From: Pseudomonas peli | GTDB lineage: Bacteria > Pseudomonadota > Gammaproteobacteria > Pseudomonadales > Pseudomonadaceae | DNA: 64,000 nt | Direction: 5' to 3' | Assembly: GCF_900099645.1 (NCBI RefSeq) | Contig: NZ_FMTL01000003.1 | Span: 186,001 to 250,000, forward strand | Shown: piece after piece, positions 29,084 through 37,299 of the stretch | Layout of the letters: the number at the start of each line of letters is the position of its first letter | Numbering within the stretch: position 1 is the stretch's first letter | Made by a program: the position numbers and the translations under genes | Notes under the pieces: generated by a model | Database searches by the model: none | Seen by the model: only the letters and a program-made list of their open reading frames with translations | What the model was told of the DNA's origin: nothing

Positions 29084-30226
29084 ATGGCAGTTGCTTCCAG
29101 TGCCTATAAAAAGGTTCTCGAGGGTGATCAGCAACCGAAAGAGGTGCTGGTCAAGATCGAGCGCGTAACCAAGAAATTTGATGAAACCATCGCCGTTGAT
29201 GACGTTTCGCTGACCATCAACAAAGGCGAAATCTTCGCCCTGCTCGGCGGCTCCGGCTCGGGTAAATCGACCCTGCTGCGCATGCTCGCCGGCTTCGAGC
29301 GACCGACAGAAGGGCGCATCATTCTGGACGGTGTCGACATCACCGACCTGCCGCCCTACGAGCGGCCAATCAACATGATGTTCCAGTCCTACGCGCTGTT
29401 CCCGCACATGAGCGTGGCTGACAACATCGCCTTCGGTCTCAAGCAGGACAAACTGCCTAAGGCTGAAATCGACGCCCGCGTCGACGAGATGCTCAAACTG
29501 GTGCACATGACCCAGTACGCCAAGCGCAAGCCGCACCAATTGTCTGGTGGTCAACGTCAGCGTGTGGCTCTGGCCCGTTCGCTGGCCAAGCGCCCGAAAC
29601 TGTTGCTGCTCGACGAACCTATGGGTGCTTTGGACAAGAAGCTGCGCTCGCAGATGCAGCTTGAGCTTGTCGAGATCATCGAGCGCGTCGGCGTAACCTG
29701 CGTCATGGTGACCCACGACCAGGAAGAGGCCATGACCATGGCCCAGCGCATTGCCATCATGCACCTGGGCTGGATCGCCCAAATCGGCAGCCCGGTGGAC
29801 ATCTACGAAACCCCGACCAGCCGCCTGGTCTGCGAATTTATCGGCAACGTCAACCTGTTCGAAGGCCAGGTGGTCGAGGACATGGAAGGCCATGCACTGA
29901 TCGCCAGCCCGGATCTGGAACGCAACATCTACGTTGGCCACGGCGTCAGCACCTCGGTGCAGGATAAGAGCATCACCTACGCGATTCGTCCGGAGAAGTT
30001 GATCGTCACCACCGAGCAACCGACCTGCGAATACAACTGGTCGCGCGGCACCGTGCATGACATCGCCTACCTCGGCGGCCACTCGGTATTCCACGTGCTG
30101 CTGCCAAGCGGCAAAGTGGTGCAATCCTTCGTTGCCAACGCCGAGCGGCGTGGCGCCCGACCTACCTGGGACGATGAAGTGTTCGTCTGGTGGGAGGACG
30201 ATAGCGGGGTGGCATTGCGCTCATGA
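29084..30226 (+). CDS. spuF: Polyamine ABC transporter ATP-binding subunit
   Basis: The 380-residue PotG-type ATPase has Walker A GGSGSGKST near residue 55, a Q-loop MMFQSYALFPHM near residue 100, signature LSGGQRQRVALARSL near residue 155 and Walker B LLLLDEPMGALDKK near residue 178. A TOBE regulatory domain covers the last 100 residues. The ATG at 29084 has a GGGAG site 8 bases upstream and is preferred over an in-frame TTG at 29078. The stop overlaps the spuG start by 4 bases. Confidence 0.95.
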   Translation: MAVASSAYKKVLEGDQQPKEVLVKIERVTKKFDETIAVDDVSLTINKGEIFALLGGSGSGKSTLLRMLAGFERPTEGRIILDGVDITDLPPYERPINMMFQSYALFPHMSVADNIAFGLKQDKLPKAEIDARVDEMLKLVHMTQYAKRKPHQLSGGQRQRVALARSLAKRPKLLLLDEPMGALDKKLRSQMQLELVEIIERVGVTCVMVTHDQEEAMTMAQRIAIMHLGWIAQIGSPVDIYETPTSRLVCEFIGNVNLFEGQVVEDMEGHALIASPDLERNIYVGHGVSTSVQDKSITYAIRPEKLIVTTEQPTCEYNWSRGTVHDIAYLGGHSVFHVLLPSGKVVQSFVANAERRGARPTWDDEVFVWWEDDSGVALRS

Positions 30227-31134
30227 ACATTATCCGAAGCATCAGCCGCCGTATGCCCAAGGGCCGGCACCTGGTTATCGGGGTGCCGTTCCTCTGGCTG
30301 TTCCTGTTCTTTATGTTGCCGTTCTTCATTGTTCTGAAGATCAGCTTCGCCGAAGCCGACGTGGCCATCCCGCCGTACACCGACGTGTACACCTGGGTGG
30401 AAAACAAATTCACCCTGGTACTCAACCTGGGTAACTACATCTTCCTCAGCGAAGATGCGTTGTACCTGGCTGCTTACCTAGGCTCCCTGAAAATGGCTGC
30501 GGTCAGCACCTTGTTGTGTTTGGTCATCGGCTTCCCGATGGCGTATGCGATTGCCCGCGCCGACAAGGACAAGCAGATGGTCCTGTTGCTGCTGATCATG
30601 ATGCCGACCTGGACGGCCATCCTGATCCGCGTGTACGCCTGGATGGGTATTCTCAGCAACAACGGCCTGCTCAATGGTTTCCTGATGTGGTTGGGGTTGA
30701 TCAACGAGCCACTGCAGATCCTCAACACCAATCTGGCGGTGTACATCGGTATCGTTTATTCGTACCTACCCTTCATGATTCTGCCGTTGTTCGCCAACCT
30801 GGTGAAACACGACCAGAGCTTGTTGGAAGCGGCCGCGGATCTGGGTTCGAGCACCTATAACAGCTTCTGGAAAATCACCGTGCCGTTGGCCAAGAACGGC
30901 ATCATCGCCGGCTGCATGCTGGTGTTTATCCCGGTGGTGGGTGAGTTCGTGATTCCGGAACTGCTGGGCGGCCCTGAAACCCTGATGATTGGTAAGGTGC
31001 TGTGGCAAGAGTTCTTCAACAACCGCGACTGGCCTGTAGCCTCTGCCTTGGCGGTGGTGATGCTGGCGATCCTGATCGTGCCCATCATCCTGTTTAACCG
31101 TAACCAAGCGAAAGAGATGGAGGGTCGACCATGA
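30223..31134 (+). CDS. spuG: Polyamine ABC transporter permease
   Basis: This 303-residue PotH-type inner-membrane permease has six or so transmembrane helices. The EAA loop reads LLEAAADLGSSTYNSFWKITVPLAKNG-like text at about residues 205-228 and contacts the SpuF ATPase. It overlaps spuF by 4 bases and spuH by 4 bases, so all three are translationally coupled. Confidence 0.94.
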   Translation: MNIIRSISRRMPKGRHLVIGVPFLWLFLFFMLPFFIVLKISFAEADVAIPPYTDVYTWVENKFTLVLNLGNYIFLSEDALYLAAYLGSLKMAAVSTLLCLVIGFPMAYAIARADKDKQMVLLLLIMMPTWTAILIRVYAWMGILSNNGLLNGFLMWLGLINEPLQILNTNLAVYIGIVYSYLPFMILPLFANLVKHDQSLLEAAADLGSSTYNSFWKITVPLAKNGIIAGCMLVFIPVVGEFVIPELLGGPETLMIGKVLWQEFFNNRDWPVASALAVVMLAILIVPIILFNRNQAKEMEGRP

Positions 31135-32024
31135 AGCGTTTCAGTTTCTCCAACTTCATGCTGTGGGCCGGCCTGACCTTTATCTACCTGCCCATGCTGA
31201 TTCTGGTCATCTACTCGTTCAACGCCTCGCGGCTGGTAACGGTGTGGGGCGGCTGGTCGCTGAAGTGGTACATGGGGCTGCTGGACAACACCCAGCTGAT
31301 GAACTCGGTCATGCGCTCGTTGGAAATCGCCTGCTACACCGCGATTGCCGCCGTAGCGCTGGGCACCATGGCCGCCTTCGTGCTGACCCGCGTCACCCGC
31401 TTCAAGGGTCGCACGCTGTTCGGTGGCCTGGTCACCGCGCCGCTGGTAATGCCTGAGGTGATCACCGGTCTGTCGCTGTTGCTGCTGTTCGTGGCGATGG
31501 CCCAGCTGATCGGCTGGCCTGCCGAGCGTGGCGTGCTGACCATCTGGATCGCCCACACCACCTTCTGTTCTGCCTATGTGGCCGTGGTGGTGTCGTCGCG
31601 CTTGCGTGAGCTGGACCTGTCCATCGAAGAGGCGGCCATGGACCTGGGCGCCAAACCGTGGAAGGTGTTCTTCCTGATCACCATCCCGATGATTGCGCCT
31701 TCGTTGGCGGCCGGCGGCATGATGTCCTTCGCCCTGTCGCTGGACGATCTGGTACTCGCCAGCTTCGTTTCCGGGCCGGGTTCGACCACCCTGCCGATGG
31801 AAGTCTTCTCTGCCGTGCGTCTGGGCGTGAAGCCGGAAATCAACGCCGTGGCCAGCCTGATCCTGCTGGCGGTGTCCTTCGCCACCTTCCTGGTGTGGTT
31901 CTTCGCCCACCGTGCCGAAGAGAAGCGCAAGAAGGCCCTGCAGCAGGCGATGGATGAAACCACCGGTGCCGCGTTGATGAACGGCCCCGACAGCCGTCGT
32001 GACCCATCCCAGGTGCATGCCTGA
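31131..32024 (+). CDS. spuH: Polyamine ABC transporter permease
   Basis: This 297-residue PotI-type permease pairs with SpuG. Six hydrophobic helices are visible. The EAA loop (IEEAAMDLGAKPWKVFFLIT) is at about residues 165-184. It is the last gene of the spu operon and is followed by a 12-bp hairpin. Confidence 0.94.
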   Translation: MKRFSFSNFMLWAGLTFIYLPMLILVIYSFNASRLVTVWGGWSLKWYMGLLDNTQLMNSVMRSLEIACYTAIAAVALGTMAAFVLTRVTRFKGRTLFGGLVTAPLVMPEVITGLSLLLLFVAMAQLIGWPAERGVLTIWIAHTTFCSAYVAVVVSSRLRELDLSIEEAAMDLGAKPWKVFFLITIPMIAPSLAAGGMMSFALSLDDLVLASFVSGPGSTTLPMEVFSAVRLGVKPEINAVASLILLAVSFATFLVWFFAHRAEEKRKKALQQAMDETTGAALMNGPDSRRDPSQVHA

Positions 32025-32042
32025 TCGCACCTCGGAGTAACC

Positions 32043-32070
32043 CACAAGGGCCGCATTAGCGGCCCTTGTG
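32043..32070 (+). terminator. Terminator-like hairpin after spuH
   Basis: A perfect 12-bp stem (32043-32054 with 32059-32070) has loop ATTA, 18 bases after the spuH stop. It is GC-rich with only a weak T-tract. Confidence 0.65.
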
Positions 32071-32167
32071 CATTCTGCGGCAGCACTGACCAGTCAGTCC
32101 GGCCAGTATTGCGCCGCCCGCTGATCTTGGTTAAAACCTCAGCCATCAGCCGTCCGGATTGCCTGCC

Positions 32168-33106
32168 ATGACCGACTCGAACAGCACCGAAAGCGCGGTG
32201 TACAAGACCCTGCTGGAGTCGACCAAGGCCATCCCCTGGAAGATCGACTGGGCCAGCATGACCTTCGCCTATATCGGCCCGCAGATCGAAACCCTGCTCG
32301 GTTGGCCGCAGGCCAGTTGGGTCAGTGCCAACGACTGGGCAGAGCGTATGCATCCTGAAGACCGCGACAGCGTTGTGGCCTTTTGTGTGTCGCAGTCCCA
32401 GGCGGGCACCGACCATGAGGCCGACTACCGCGCCCTGACCCGAGATGGCGGTTATGTGTGGATTCGCGATGTGGTGCATGTGCTGCGTAATGACGCGGGT
32501 GAGGTCGAGTCGCTGATTGGCTTTATGTTCGACATCAGCGAGCGTAAGCAGACCGAACAGCAGCTGCAGCAATTGCAGCAACAGTTGGAAGAGCTGTCAT
32601 ACCTCGACGGCCTCACCGGCGTGGCCAACCGACGCATGTTCGACAGCCGCTTACAGGTGGAGTGGAGCAACGCGCAGCGCACCGGTCAGCCGCTGTCACT
32701 GATCCTGCTGGATATCGACTACTTCAAGGAATACAACGATCACTACGGGCATATCCAGGGCGATGATTGCCTGAAAGGCGTTGCTCGGGCCTTGAGCGCC
32801 GCCGCTGTGCGCCCGCGTGACCTGATGGCCCGCTATGGCGGTGAGGAGTTTGTTCTGCTGCTGCCGGAAACCGATGCCCAGGCGGCTGCCCAGGTTGCCG
32901 AGCGCTGCCGCCAGCTGATTCATGAGCAGCAGATTCACCACGCGCATTCGCGCGTCAGTGCATGGCTGACCCTGAGCCTCGGTGTAGGCACCCTGACACC
33001 GGGCCCGGTCGACGCGCCCCAGGCCTTCCTCGAACAGGTTGATCGCCTGCTCTACAAGGCCAAGCACGCTGGGCGTAACCAGGCCATGCTGGCCGCGGCC
33101 CCTTAA
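32168..33106 (+). CDS. PAS-GGDEF diguanylate cyclase
   Basis: This 312-residue, apparently soluble protein has an N-terminal PAS domain (residues 15-125). A short coiled linker (KQTEQQLQQLQQQLEELSYL) leads into a GGDEF domain (140-310). The active site is RYGGEEF, an accepted active variant. The inhibitory I-site RPRD is five residues upstream, so product inhibition by cyclic di-GMP is expected. The start is ATG 32168, not the in-frame TTG at 32159. It follows the spu operon but behind a terminator; a functional link to polyamines is only suggestive. Confidence 0.92.
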   Translation: MTDSNSTESAVYKTLLESTKAIPWKIDWASMTFAYIGPQIETLLGWPQASWVSANDWAERMHPEDRDSVVAFCVSQSQAGTDHEADYRALTRDGGYVWIRDVVHVLRNDAGEVESLIGFMFDISERKQTEQQLQQLQQQLEELSYLDGLTGVANRRMFDSRLQVEWSNAQRTGQPLSLILLDIDYFKEYNDHYGHIQGDDCLKGVARALSAAAVRPRDLMARYGGEEFVLLLPETDAQAAAQVAERCRQLIHEQQIHHAHSRVSAWLTLSLGVGTLTPGPVDAPQAFLEQVDRLLYKAKHAGRNQAMLAAAP

Positions 33107-33122
33107 GGCGGCTGGTTAGGCG

Positions 33123-33374
33123 TTAACGCGGCTTGTATTGGCTTGGGCAATACGCCCGTGACACCTGCGGGTCACGCAGCTGCAGGTGCTTGGTCTGCCG
33201 ACCACTGACCCGTTCACGCCATAGCTTGAAGCTGCTCGGTTTGAGGTGGCGCCGCATCAAGGCGATCACCTGCGCTTCGGGCAGGCCAAACTGCACCTCA
33301 ATGGCCTCGAATGGGGTGCGATCTTCCCAGGCCATCTCGATCACCCGTGACACCTCATCTGCTGATTGCAGCAT
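33123..33374 (-). CDS. TIGR03643/DUF2805-type small protein
   Basis: This 83-residue protein has the family core SRVIEMAWEDRTPFEAIEVQFGL at about residues 8-30, followed by a basic C-terminus with RQTKHLQLRD. The WEDRTPFEAI block resembles a small helix-turn-helix, so DNA or RNA binding is possible; the function is unknown. I use ATG 33374 rather than 33386. It sits between the cyclase gene and the OsmC-YcaO gene, in line with the latter. Confidence 0.82.
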   Translation of the reverse strand: MLQSADEVSRVIEMAWEDRTPFEAIEVQFGLPEAQVIALMRRHLKPSSFKLWRERVSGRQTKHLQLRDPQVSRAYCPSQYKPR

Positions 33375-33446
33375 CTTGCACCTCAATCCGTCTGAGCACG
33401 TCGGGCAGCTCCGCGAGCTGCGCCACCTTGCAGGTTATTCAAGCTG

Positions 33447-35645
33447 TCAGCCCTGCACTGCCTGGGCCCGCGCGGCATGCAGCTTCTTGTAGCTTTCGAT
33501 CAAGCGCAGGTGACGGTCCAGCCCTTCCAGCTGCATATTGGTCGGCGTCAGGCCGTAGAAGCGCACGCTGCCATCCAGCGAGCCGAGTACCGCGTCGATG
33601 CGCTCATTGCCAAACATGCGGCGGAAGTTCGGTTCGAAGTCGCTCATCTCCAGCTCATCGTCCAGCTGCACTTCCAGCGCGGCATTCAGCGCCTGATAGA
33701 ACAGGCCGCGCTCGACGGTGTTGTCGTTGTACTGCAGGAAGGTCTCTGTCAGCTCCTTGGCGTCGTCGTACTTCTTCAGTGCCAGGTGGATCAGCAGCTT
33801 CAACTCAAGAATGGTCAGCTGGCCCCACACCGTGTTGTCGTCGAACTCGACCCCGATCAGCGTGGTGATGTCGGTGTAATCGTCGACATCAGTGTTCTCC
33901 AGATTGCGCAGCAGGGATTTCAAGCCGCGATCATTCAGGCTGTGCAGGTTGAGGATGTCCGCGCGGAACAGCAGCGCTTTGTTGGTGTTGTCCCAGATCA
34001 GGTCCTCAACCGGGTAAATCTCGGAATAGCCTGGCACCAGGATGCGGCAGGCCGTGGCGCCCAGGTGTTCGTACACCGCCATATAGGCTTCTTTGCCCAT
34101 GGCCTCGAGAATACCGAACAGGGTCGCGGCTTCCTCGGCGTTGGCCTGTTCGCCTTCGCTGGAGAAGTCCCACTCGACGAATTCGTAATCGGCTTTAGCG
34201 CTGAAGAAGCGCCACGACACCACGCCGCTGGAGTCGATGAAATGCTCGACGAAGTTATTCGGCTCCATCAGCGCCTGGCTTTCAAAGGTCGGCGGCGGCA
34301 GATCATTCAGGCCCTCGAAGCTACGGCCCTGCAGCAATTCAGTCAGGCTGCGCTCCAGCGCCACTTCAAAGCTTGGGTGCGCGCCGAACGAGGCGAATAC
34401 GCCGCCAGTGCGTGGGTTCATCAGGGTCACACACATCACCGGGAATTCGCCGCCCAGGGAAGCGTCCTTCACCAATACCGGGAAGCCCTGAGCTTCGAGG
34501 CCCTGAATACCGGCGACGATGGCCGGATACTTGGCCAACACCTCGGCTGGCACGTCGGGCAGGCACAGCTCACCTTCGAGGATTTCGCGTTTAACTGCAC
34601 GCTCGAAAATCTCCGACAGGCACTGCACCTGCGCCTCAGCAAGGGTGTTGCCGGCGCTCATGCCGTTGCTCAGGAACAGGTTCTCGATCAGGTTGGACGG
34701 GAAGTACACCACCTCGCCATCGGACTGACGTACAAACGGCAGCGAGCAGATGCCGCGCAGCGTATTGCCCGAGTTGGTGTCGTACAGGTGCGAGCCGCGC
34801 AGCTCGTCGTCCGGGTTGTAAATCGCCAGGCAGTAATCGTCGAGAATCTCCGCTGGCAACGCATCCTTGGGCCCCGGTTTGAACCAGCGCTCGTCCGGGT
34901 AATGCACGAACGCCGCATTGGCGATCTCCTCGCCCCAGAACTGATCGTTGTAGAAGAAGTTACAGTTCAGCCGCTCGATAAACTCGCCCAGCGCCGACGC
35001 CAGTGCGCCTTCCTTGGTCGCGCCTTTGCCGTTGGTAAAACACATCGGCGAATGCGCATCGCGGATATGCAGCGACCACACGTTGGGCACGATATTGCGC
35101 CACGAGGCGATCTCAATCTTCATGCCGAGCTTGGCCATGATGCCCGACATATTGGCGATGGTTTCTTCCAGCGGCAGGTCCTTGCCGAGGATGCGCGTGC
35201 CTTCACCGGCCGTCAGCGCTGGGATCAACAATGCCTGGGCATCGGCATCGAGGTTTTCCACTTCCTCGATCACGAACTCTGGCCCGGCCTGCACCACCTT
35301 CTTCACCGTGCAACGGTCGATGGAGCGCAGAATGCCCAGGCGATCCTTCTCGGAGATATCTGCCGGCAACTCGACCTGAATCTTGAAGATCTGCTGGTAG
35401 CGGTTTTCCGGGTCAACGATGTTGTTCTGCGACAGGCGGATGTTGTCGGTGGGGATGTTGCGTGTATCGCAATACAGCTTCACAAAGTAAGCGGCACACA
35501 GCGCCGAGGAGGCCAGGAAGTAATCAAACGGCCCCGGCGCCGAGCCATCGCCCTTGTAGCGGATGGGCTGGTCAGCCACCACCGTGAAGTCATCGAACTT
35601 GGCTTCAAGTCGGAGGTTGTCGAGAAACTTGACCTTGATTTCCAT
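33447..35645 (-). CDS. OsmC-YcaO fusion protein
   Basis: The 732-residue protein joins an N-terminal OsmC-like domain (residues 1-140, with the DYFLASSALCAAYFVKLYC block carrying the peroxidatic-type cysteine) to a YcaO domain (about 160-560). A helical C-terminal extension follows. The YcaO part has the SEIFERAVKRE block, which carries ATP-binding glutamates. YcaO enzymes activate amide backbones with ATP; E. coli YcaO assists ribosomal protein S12 methylthiolation through RimO. The fused version is widespread in gammaproteobacteria. The complementary strand has a long open frame with no known family, a coding shadow. Confidence 0.9.
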   Translation of the reverse strand: MEIKVKFLDNLRLEAKFDDFTVVADQPIRYKGDGSAPGPFDYFLASSALCAAYFVKLYCDTRNIPTDNIRLSQNNIVDPENRYQQIFKIQVELPADISEKDRLGILRSIDRCTVKKVVQAGPEFVIEEVENLDADAQALLIPALTAGEGTRILGKDLPLEETIANMSGIMAKLGMKIEIASWRNIVPNVWSLHIRDAHSPMCFTNGKGATKEGALASALGEFIERLNCNFFYNDQFWGEEIANAAFVHYPDERWFKPGPKDALPAEILDDYCLAIYNPDDELRGSHLYDTNSGNTLRGICSLPFVRQSDGEVVYFPSNLIENLFLSNGMSAGNTLAEAQVQCLSEIFERAVKREILEGELCLPDVPAEVLAKYPAIVAGIQGLEAQGFPVLVKDASLGGEFPVMCVTLMNPRTGGVFASFGAHPSFEVALERSLTELLQGRSFEGLNDLPPPTFESQALMEPNNFVEHFIDSSGVVSWRFFSAKADYEFVEWDFSSEGEQANAEEAATLFGILEAMGKEAYMAVYEHLGATACRILVPGYSEIYPVEDLIWDNTNKALLFRADILNLHSLNDRGLKSLLRNLENTDVDDYTDITTLIGVEFDDNTVWGQLTILELKLLIHLALKKYDDAKELTETFLQYNDNTVERGLFYQALNAALEVQLDDELEMSDFEPNFRRMFGNERIDAVLGSLDGSVRFYGLTPTNMQLEGLDRHLRLIESYKKLHAARAQAVQG

Positions 35646-35821
35646 GCGGGATTACCAGAATACGGACTAAACGAATGGCGGTCATTATCCGGGTTTTCGG
35701 CGGGAAGTGGTGGTGGCTGCAGCCTGCACTGCTGATCGGTCAGGCATGCAGCCCCATACGTTTGCTCAATGGCTGAGCTTTAAATCATCTCATTGAGGCG
35801 GTGAAGGGTTTGATGCAGTTT

Positions 35822-36295
35822 TTAGCGGTGATACCACGTGGCGTTTTTGATTTTGCCTACCGGCGTGTATTTCTTAAGAATCTCAGCCATTTTCGCTAAA
35901 TTTTCATACCCTTCAAAGCGTAGGTTGCTGAAAGAGCGTGTGGTCAGCAGCAGCGATTTGACATTGCCTTTAATGCTCTGAACTCGAAGACTTTCGATAT
36001 CCGCTAGCGGGATGCTCACAACAGAGCCTTTGTGCGATATTTCGAGTTTCTGTTGGGATTCAAGGATTTCTACATCGGGGTATGAAGTATCTTTATTTTT
36101 TAAGCCTCGATACGCGTGCGGTAAATGTTTAGCAAGAAAGAATATGCCGATTACAGCGATGACCTTGTTTGATAAGTCGTCACTGTTCGTTAGCATGAAT
36201 ATAAACACTGCTATTAAAGCAAAGACAAATATCGTGGCGTAAATAGTCTTTCGCTTTTCTTGCTGTTTGTATTTTTCAGATGCGCTAAATTTCAT
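35822..36295 (-). CDS. Cassette gene: two-helix membrane protein of unknown function
   Basis: This 157-residue protein has two hydrophobic segments at about residues 17-34 and 44-54, followed by a soluble domain. That domain looks beta-rich and PH-like by eye (VEILESQQKLEISHKG, SIPLADIESLRVQ). The low GC and lysine-rich composition differ from the chromosome around it, a sign of transfer. Its start directly follows a partial attC-like sequence at 36296-36364. I recognise no family. Confidence 0.6.
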   Translation of the reverse strand: MKFSASEKYKQQEKRKTIYATIFVFALIAVFIFMLTNSDDLSNKVIAVIGIFFLAKHLPHAYRGLKNKDTSYPDVEILESQQKLEISHKGSVVSIPLADIESLRVQSIKGNVKSLLLTTRSFSNLRFEGYENLAKMAEILKKYTPVGKIKNATWYHR

Positions 36296-36364
36296 TGTCT
36301 TCGCGGGTATTTAATTGAGAGGATCACAGTGAGCGAAGCGAGCGATTTTAACCTGTTGTTAGGC
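36296..36364 (-). mobile_element. Partial attC-like site (left half)
   Basis: Read on the minus strand, this begins GCCTAACAACAGGTTAAAA and continues with CTTCGCTCACTG. It matches the left half of the complete attC at 36735-36811, which reads GCATAACAAATGGTTCAAA then CTTCGCTCACTG. The right half with its GTTRRRY core is absent or unrecognisable. The preceding gene ends 46 bases upstream, so the site is in the expected place. Confidence 0.5.
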
Positions 36365-36409
36365 TTGCATTGCAAGTAAGTTCTGCAATCGGCCACGAAG
36401 AGTTATTTG

Positions 36410-36706
36410 TTAGCGACATTTGTTTGCCACTGAAAGGTTTTGCGCTGGCTCATAATTAACTTGCTGTAAGCCGTCGTCACCTTGAAAAATAAAATATTTA
36501 ACTCTGCAGTCTTTTGTCATTGTCGAATAGCCTTCTGCACGAATGCCGCCGCCTTCGATGGTTTTCGTTATATTATTGTTTGGTTTGAGACTTGCAAGCA
36601 CCTTTTCGTAACTGTCCCCCATTGAAATTCCTGGCTCGCCAGTTGTGGTTGTCATTGAAGTGCATGAGGTAATAAGAGCGGCTAAATGTAAAAGATAAAT
36701 TTTCAT
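36410..36706 (-). CDS. Cassette gene: small lipoprotein of unknown function
   Basis: This 98-residue protein has a lipobox (AALITSC; cysteine near residue 15) and a short mature domain of about 83 residues with the block SMGDSYEKVLASLKPNNN. The SMGDSYEKV start resembles SmpA/BamE-like small outer-membrane lipoproteins by eye only. The GC content is low. It ends at a TAA that overlaps a TAACAAAT stretch resembling an attC start. No family is recognised. Confidence 0.6.
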   Translation of the reverse strand: MKIYLLHLAALITSCTSMTTTTGEPGISMGDSYEKVLASLKPNNNITKTIEGGGIRAEGYSTMTKDCRVKYFIFQGDDGLQQVNYEPAQNLSVANKCR

Positions 36707-36734
36707 GAGTTTTCTAGGTGTCGATAATTATGAA

Positions 36735-36811
36735 GTCTAACGTTTGGTTAAGGGGCGGGCTTATAGCCCGTCCCAGTGAGCGAAGCTAACGGTTTGAACC
36801 ATTTGTTATGC
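36735..36811 (-). mobile_element. Complete integron attC recombination site
   Basis: The 77-base imperfect palindrome reads on the minus strand from GCATAAC (36805-36811) to GTTAGAC (36735-36741), the latter matching the GTTRRRY core. Inner arms are TGGTTCAAACCG-type on the left and CCTTAACCAAACG on the right. The centre forms GGGACGGGC/GCCCGCCCC. It starts 12 bases after the stop of the upstream cassette gene, and its orientation agrees with gene direction. Confidence 0.75.
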
Positions 36812-36823
36812 GTTCAATATCCG

Positions 36824-37174
36824 TTAGCATTCAACTCCAATAAGCCATTGGGTTTTATCGGCGTTTGATTTATTAAGGTCGGGGCGACGAGCAATTGGCT
36901 CAGTGCATCCCCTTGGCTGAATGTATTCTTCTGCTATTTCGGATGCTTCGGCCAAAGAAATTGGTTTTTTGTCGTTGCGTTTGACAGTGATATAGTACGG
37001 TTGCTGAAATAATATGATGTAACTGTCAAGGGTGTAGCTATTGCCGTGTTTAGCTATTGTCGCATGATTTTCTTTTACAAGAACCAAGTGGCTCGTATCT
37101 ATGTTTTTGTTTGATGCGCAGCCAAGAGTGCTGCTTGCTGTTATTGCTATTAGAGAAATTTTTAAATATTTCAC
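36824..37174 (-). CDS. Cassette gene: lipoprotein of unknown function
   Basis: This 116-residue protein has a lipoprotein signal ending SSTLGC (cysteine near residue 19). The mature part of about 97 residues includes two further cysteines near the C-terminus (RGCTEPIARR and IGVEC) that could form a disulphide. Codon use is AT-rich. A complete attC follows its stop codon, which marks it as a gene cassette. Function is unknown. Confidence 0.62.
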   Translation of the reverse strand: MKYLKISLIAITASSTLGCASNKNIDTSHLVLVKENHATIAKHGNSYTLDSYIILFQQPYYITVKRNDKKPISLAEASEIAEEYIQPRGCTEPIARRPDLNKSNADKTQWLIGVEC

Positions 37175-37299
37175 TTGAGTTCCTTTTAAGTGCGTTAAGT
37201 GGCGGTTATTTTTTAAATGAGGGCATAACTACAATTAGACGACATAACCATATCTGCACACTGTTTCCACCGCTGGCAATAAGTATCCAAATCTGACCA

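Larger units (their letters stand above)
35753..37229 (-). mobile_element. AT-rich island of integron-type gene cassettes without an integrase
   Basis: Three small genes, all on the minus strand, sit in DNA far richer in A and T than the flanking genes. One canonical attC site separates the first two (36735-36811); partial or degenerate attC-like sequences follow the others. A GTTATGC-type half-site on the minus strand (37223-37229) precedes the first gene by 49 bases, where the previous cassette junction would lie. No tyrosine recombinase gene is present in the window. This is the pattern of a cluster of attC sites lacking an integrase. A degenerate end at 35753-35826 is the least certain part. 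Confidence 0.6.

Noticed and set aside
33447..35645. A thiazole/oxazole-modified peptide biosynthesis cluster around the YcaO gene
   Set aside because: No precursor peptide, dehydrogenase or exporter gene is nearby, and the OsmC fusion marks the housekeeping-type YcaO group.
33477..35735. A 752-codon open frame antisense to the OsmC-YcaO gene
   Set aside because: It lacks any recognisable domain, has composition expected of a GC-rich coding shadow, and the opposite strand encodes a clear conserved protein.
37057..37296. A 79-codon plus-strand frame in the cassette island with a leucine run
   Set aside because: It lies antisense to the lipoprotein signal sequence of the cassette gene; the leucine run is the complement of that region and no ribosome site is evident.
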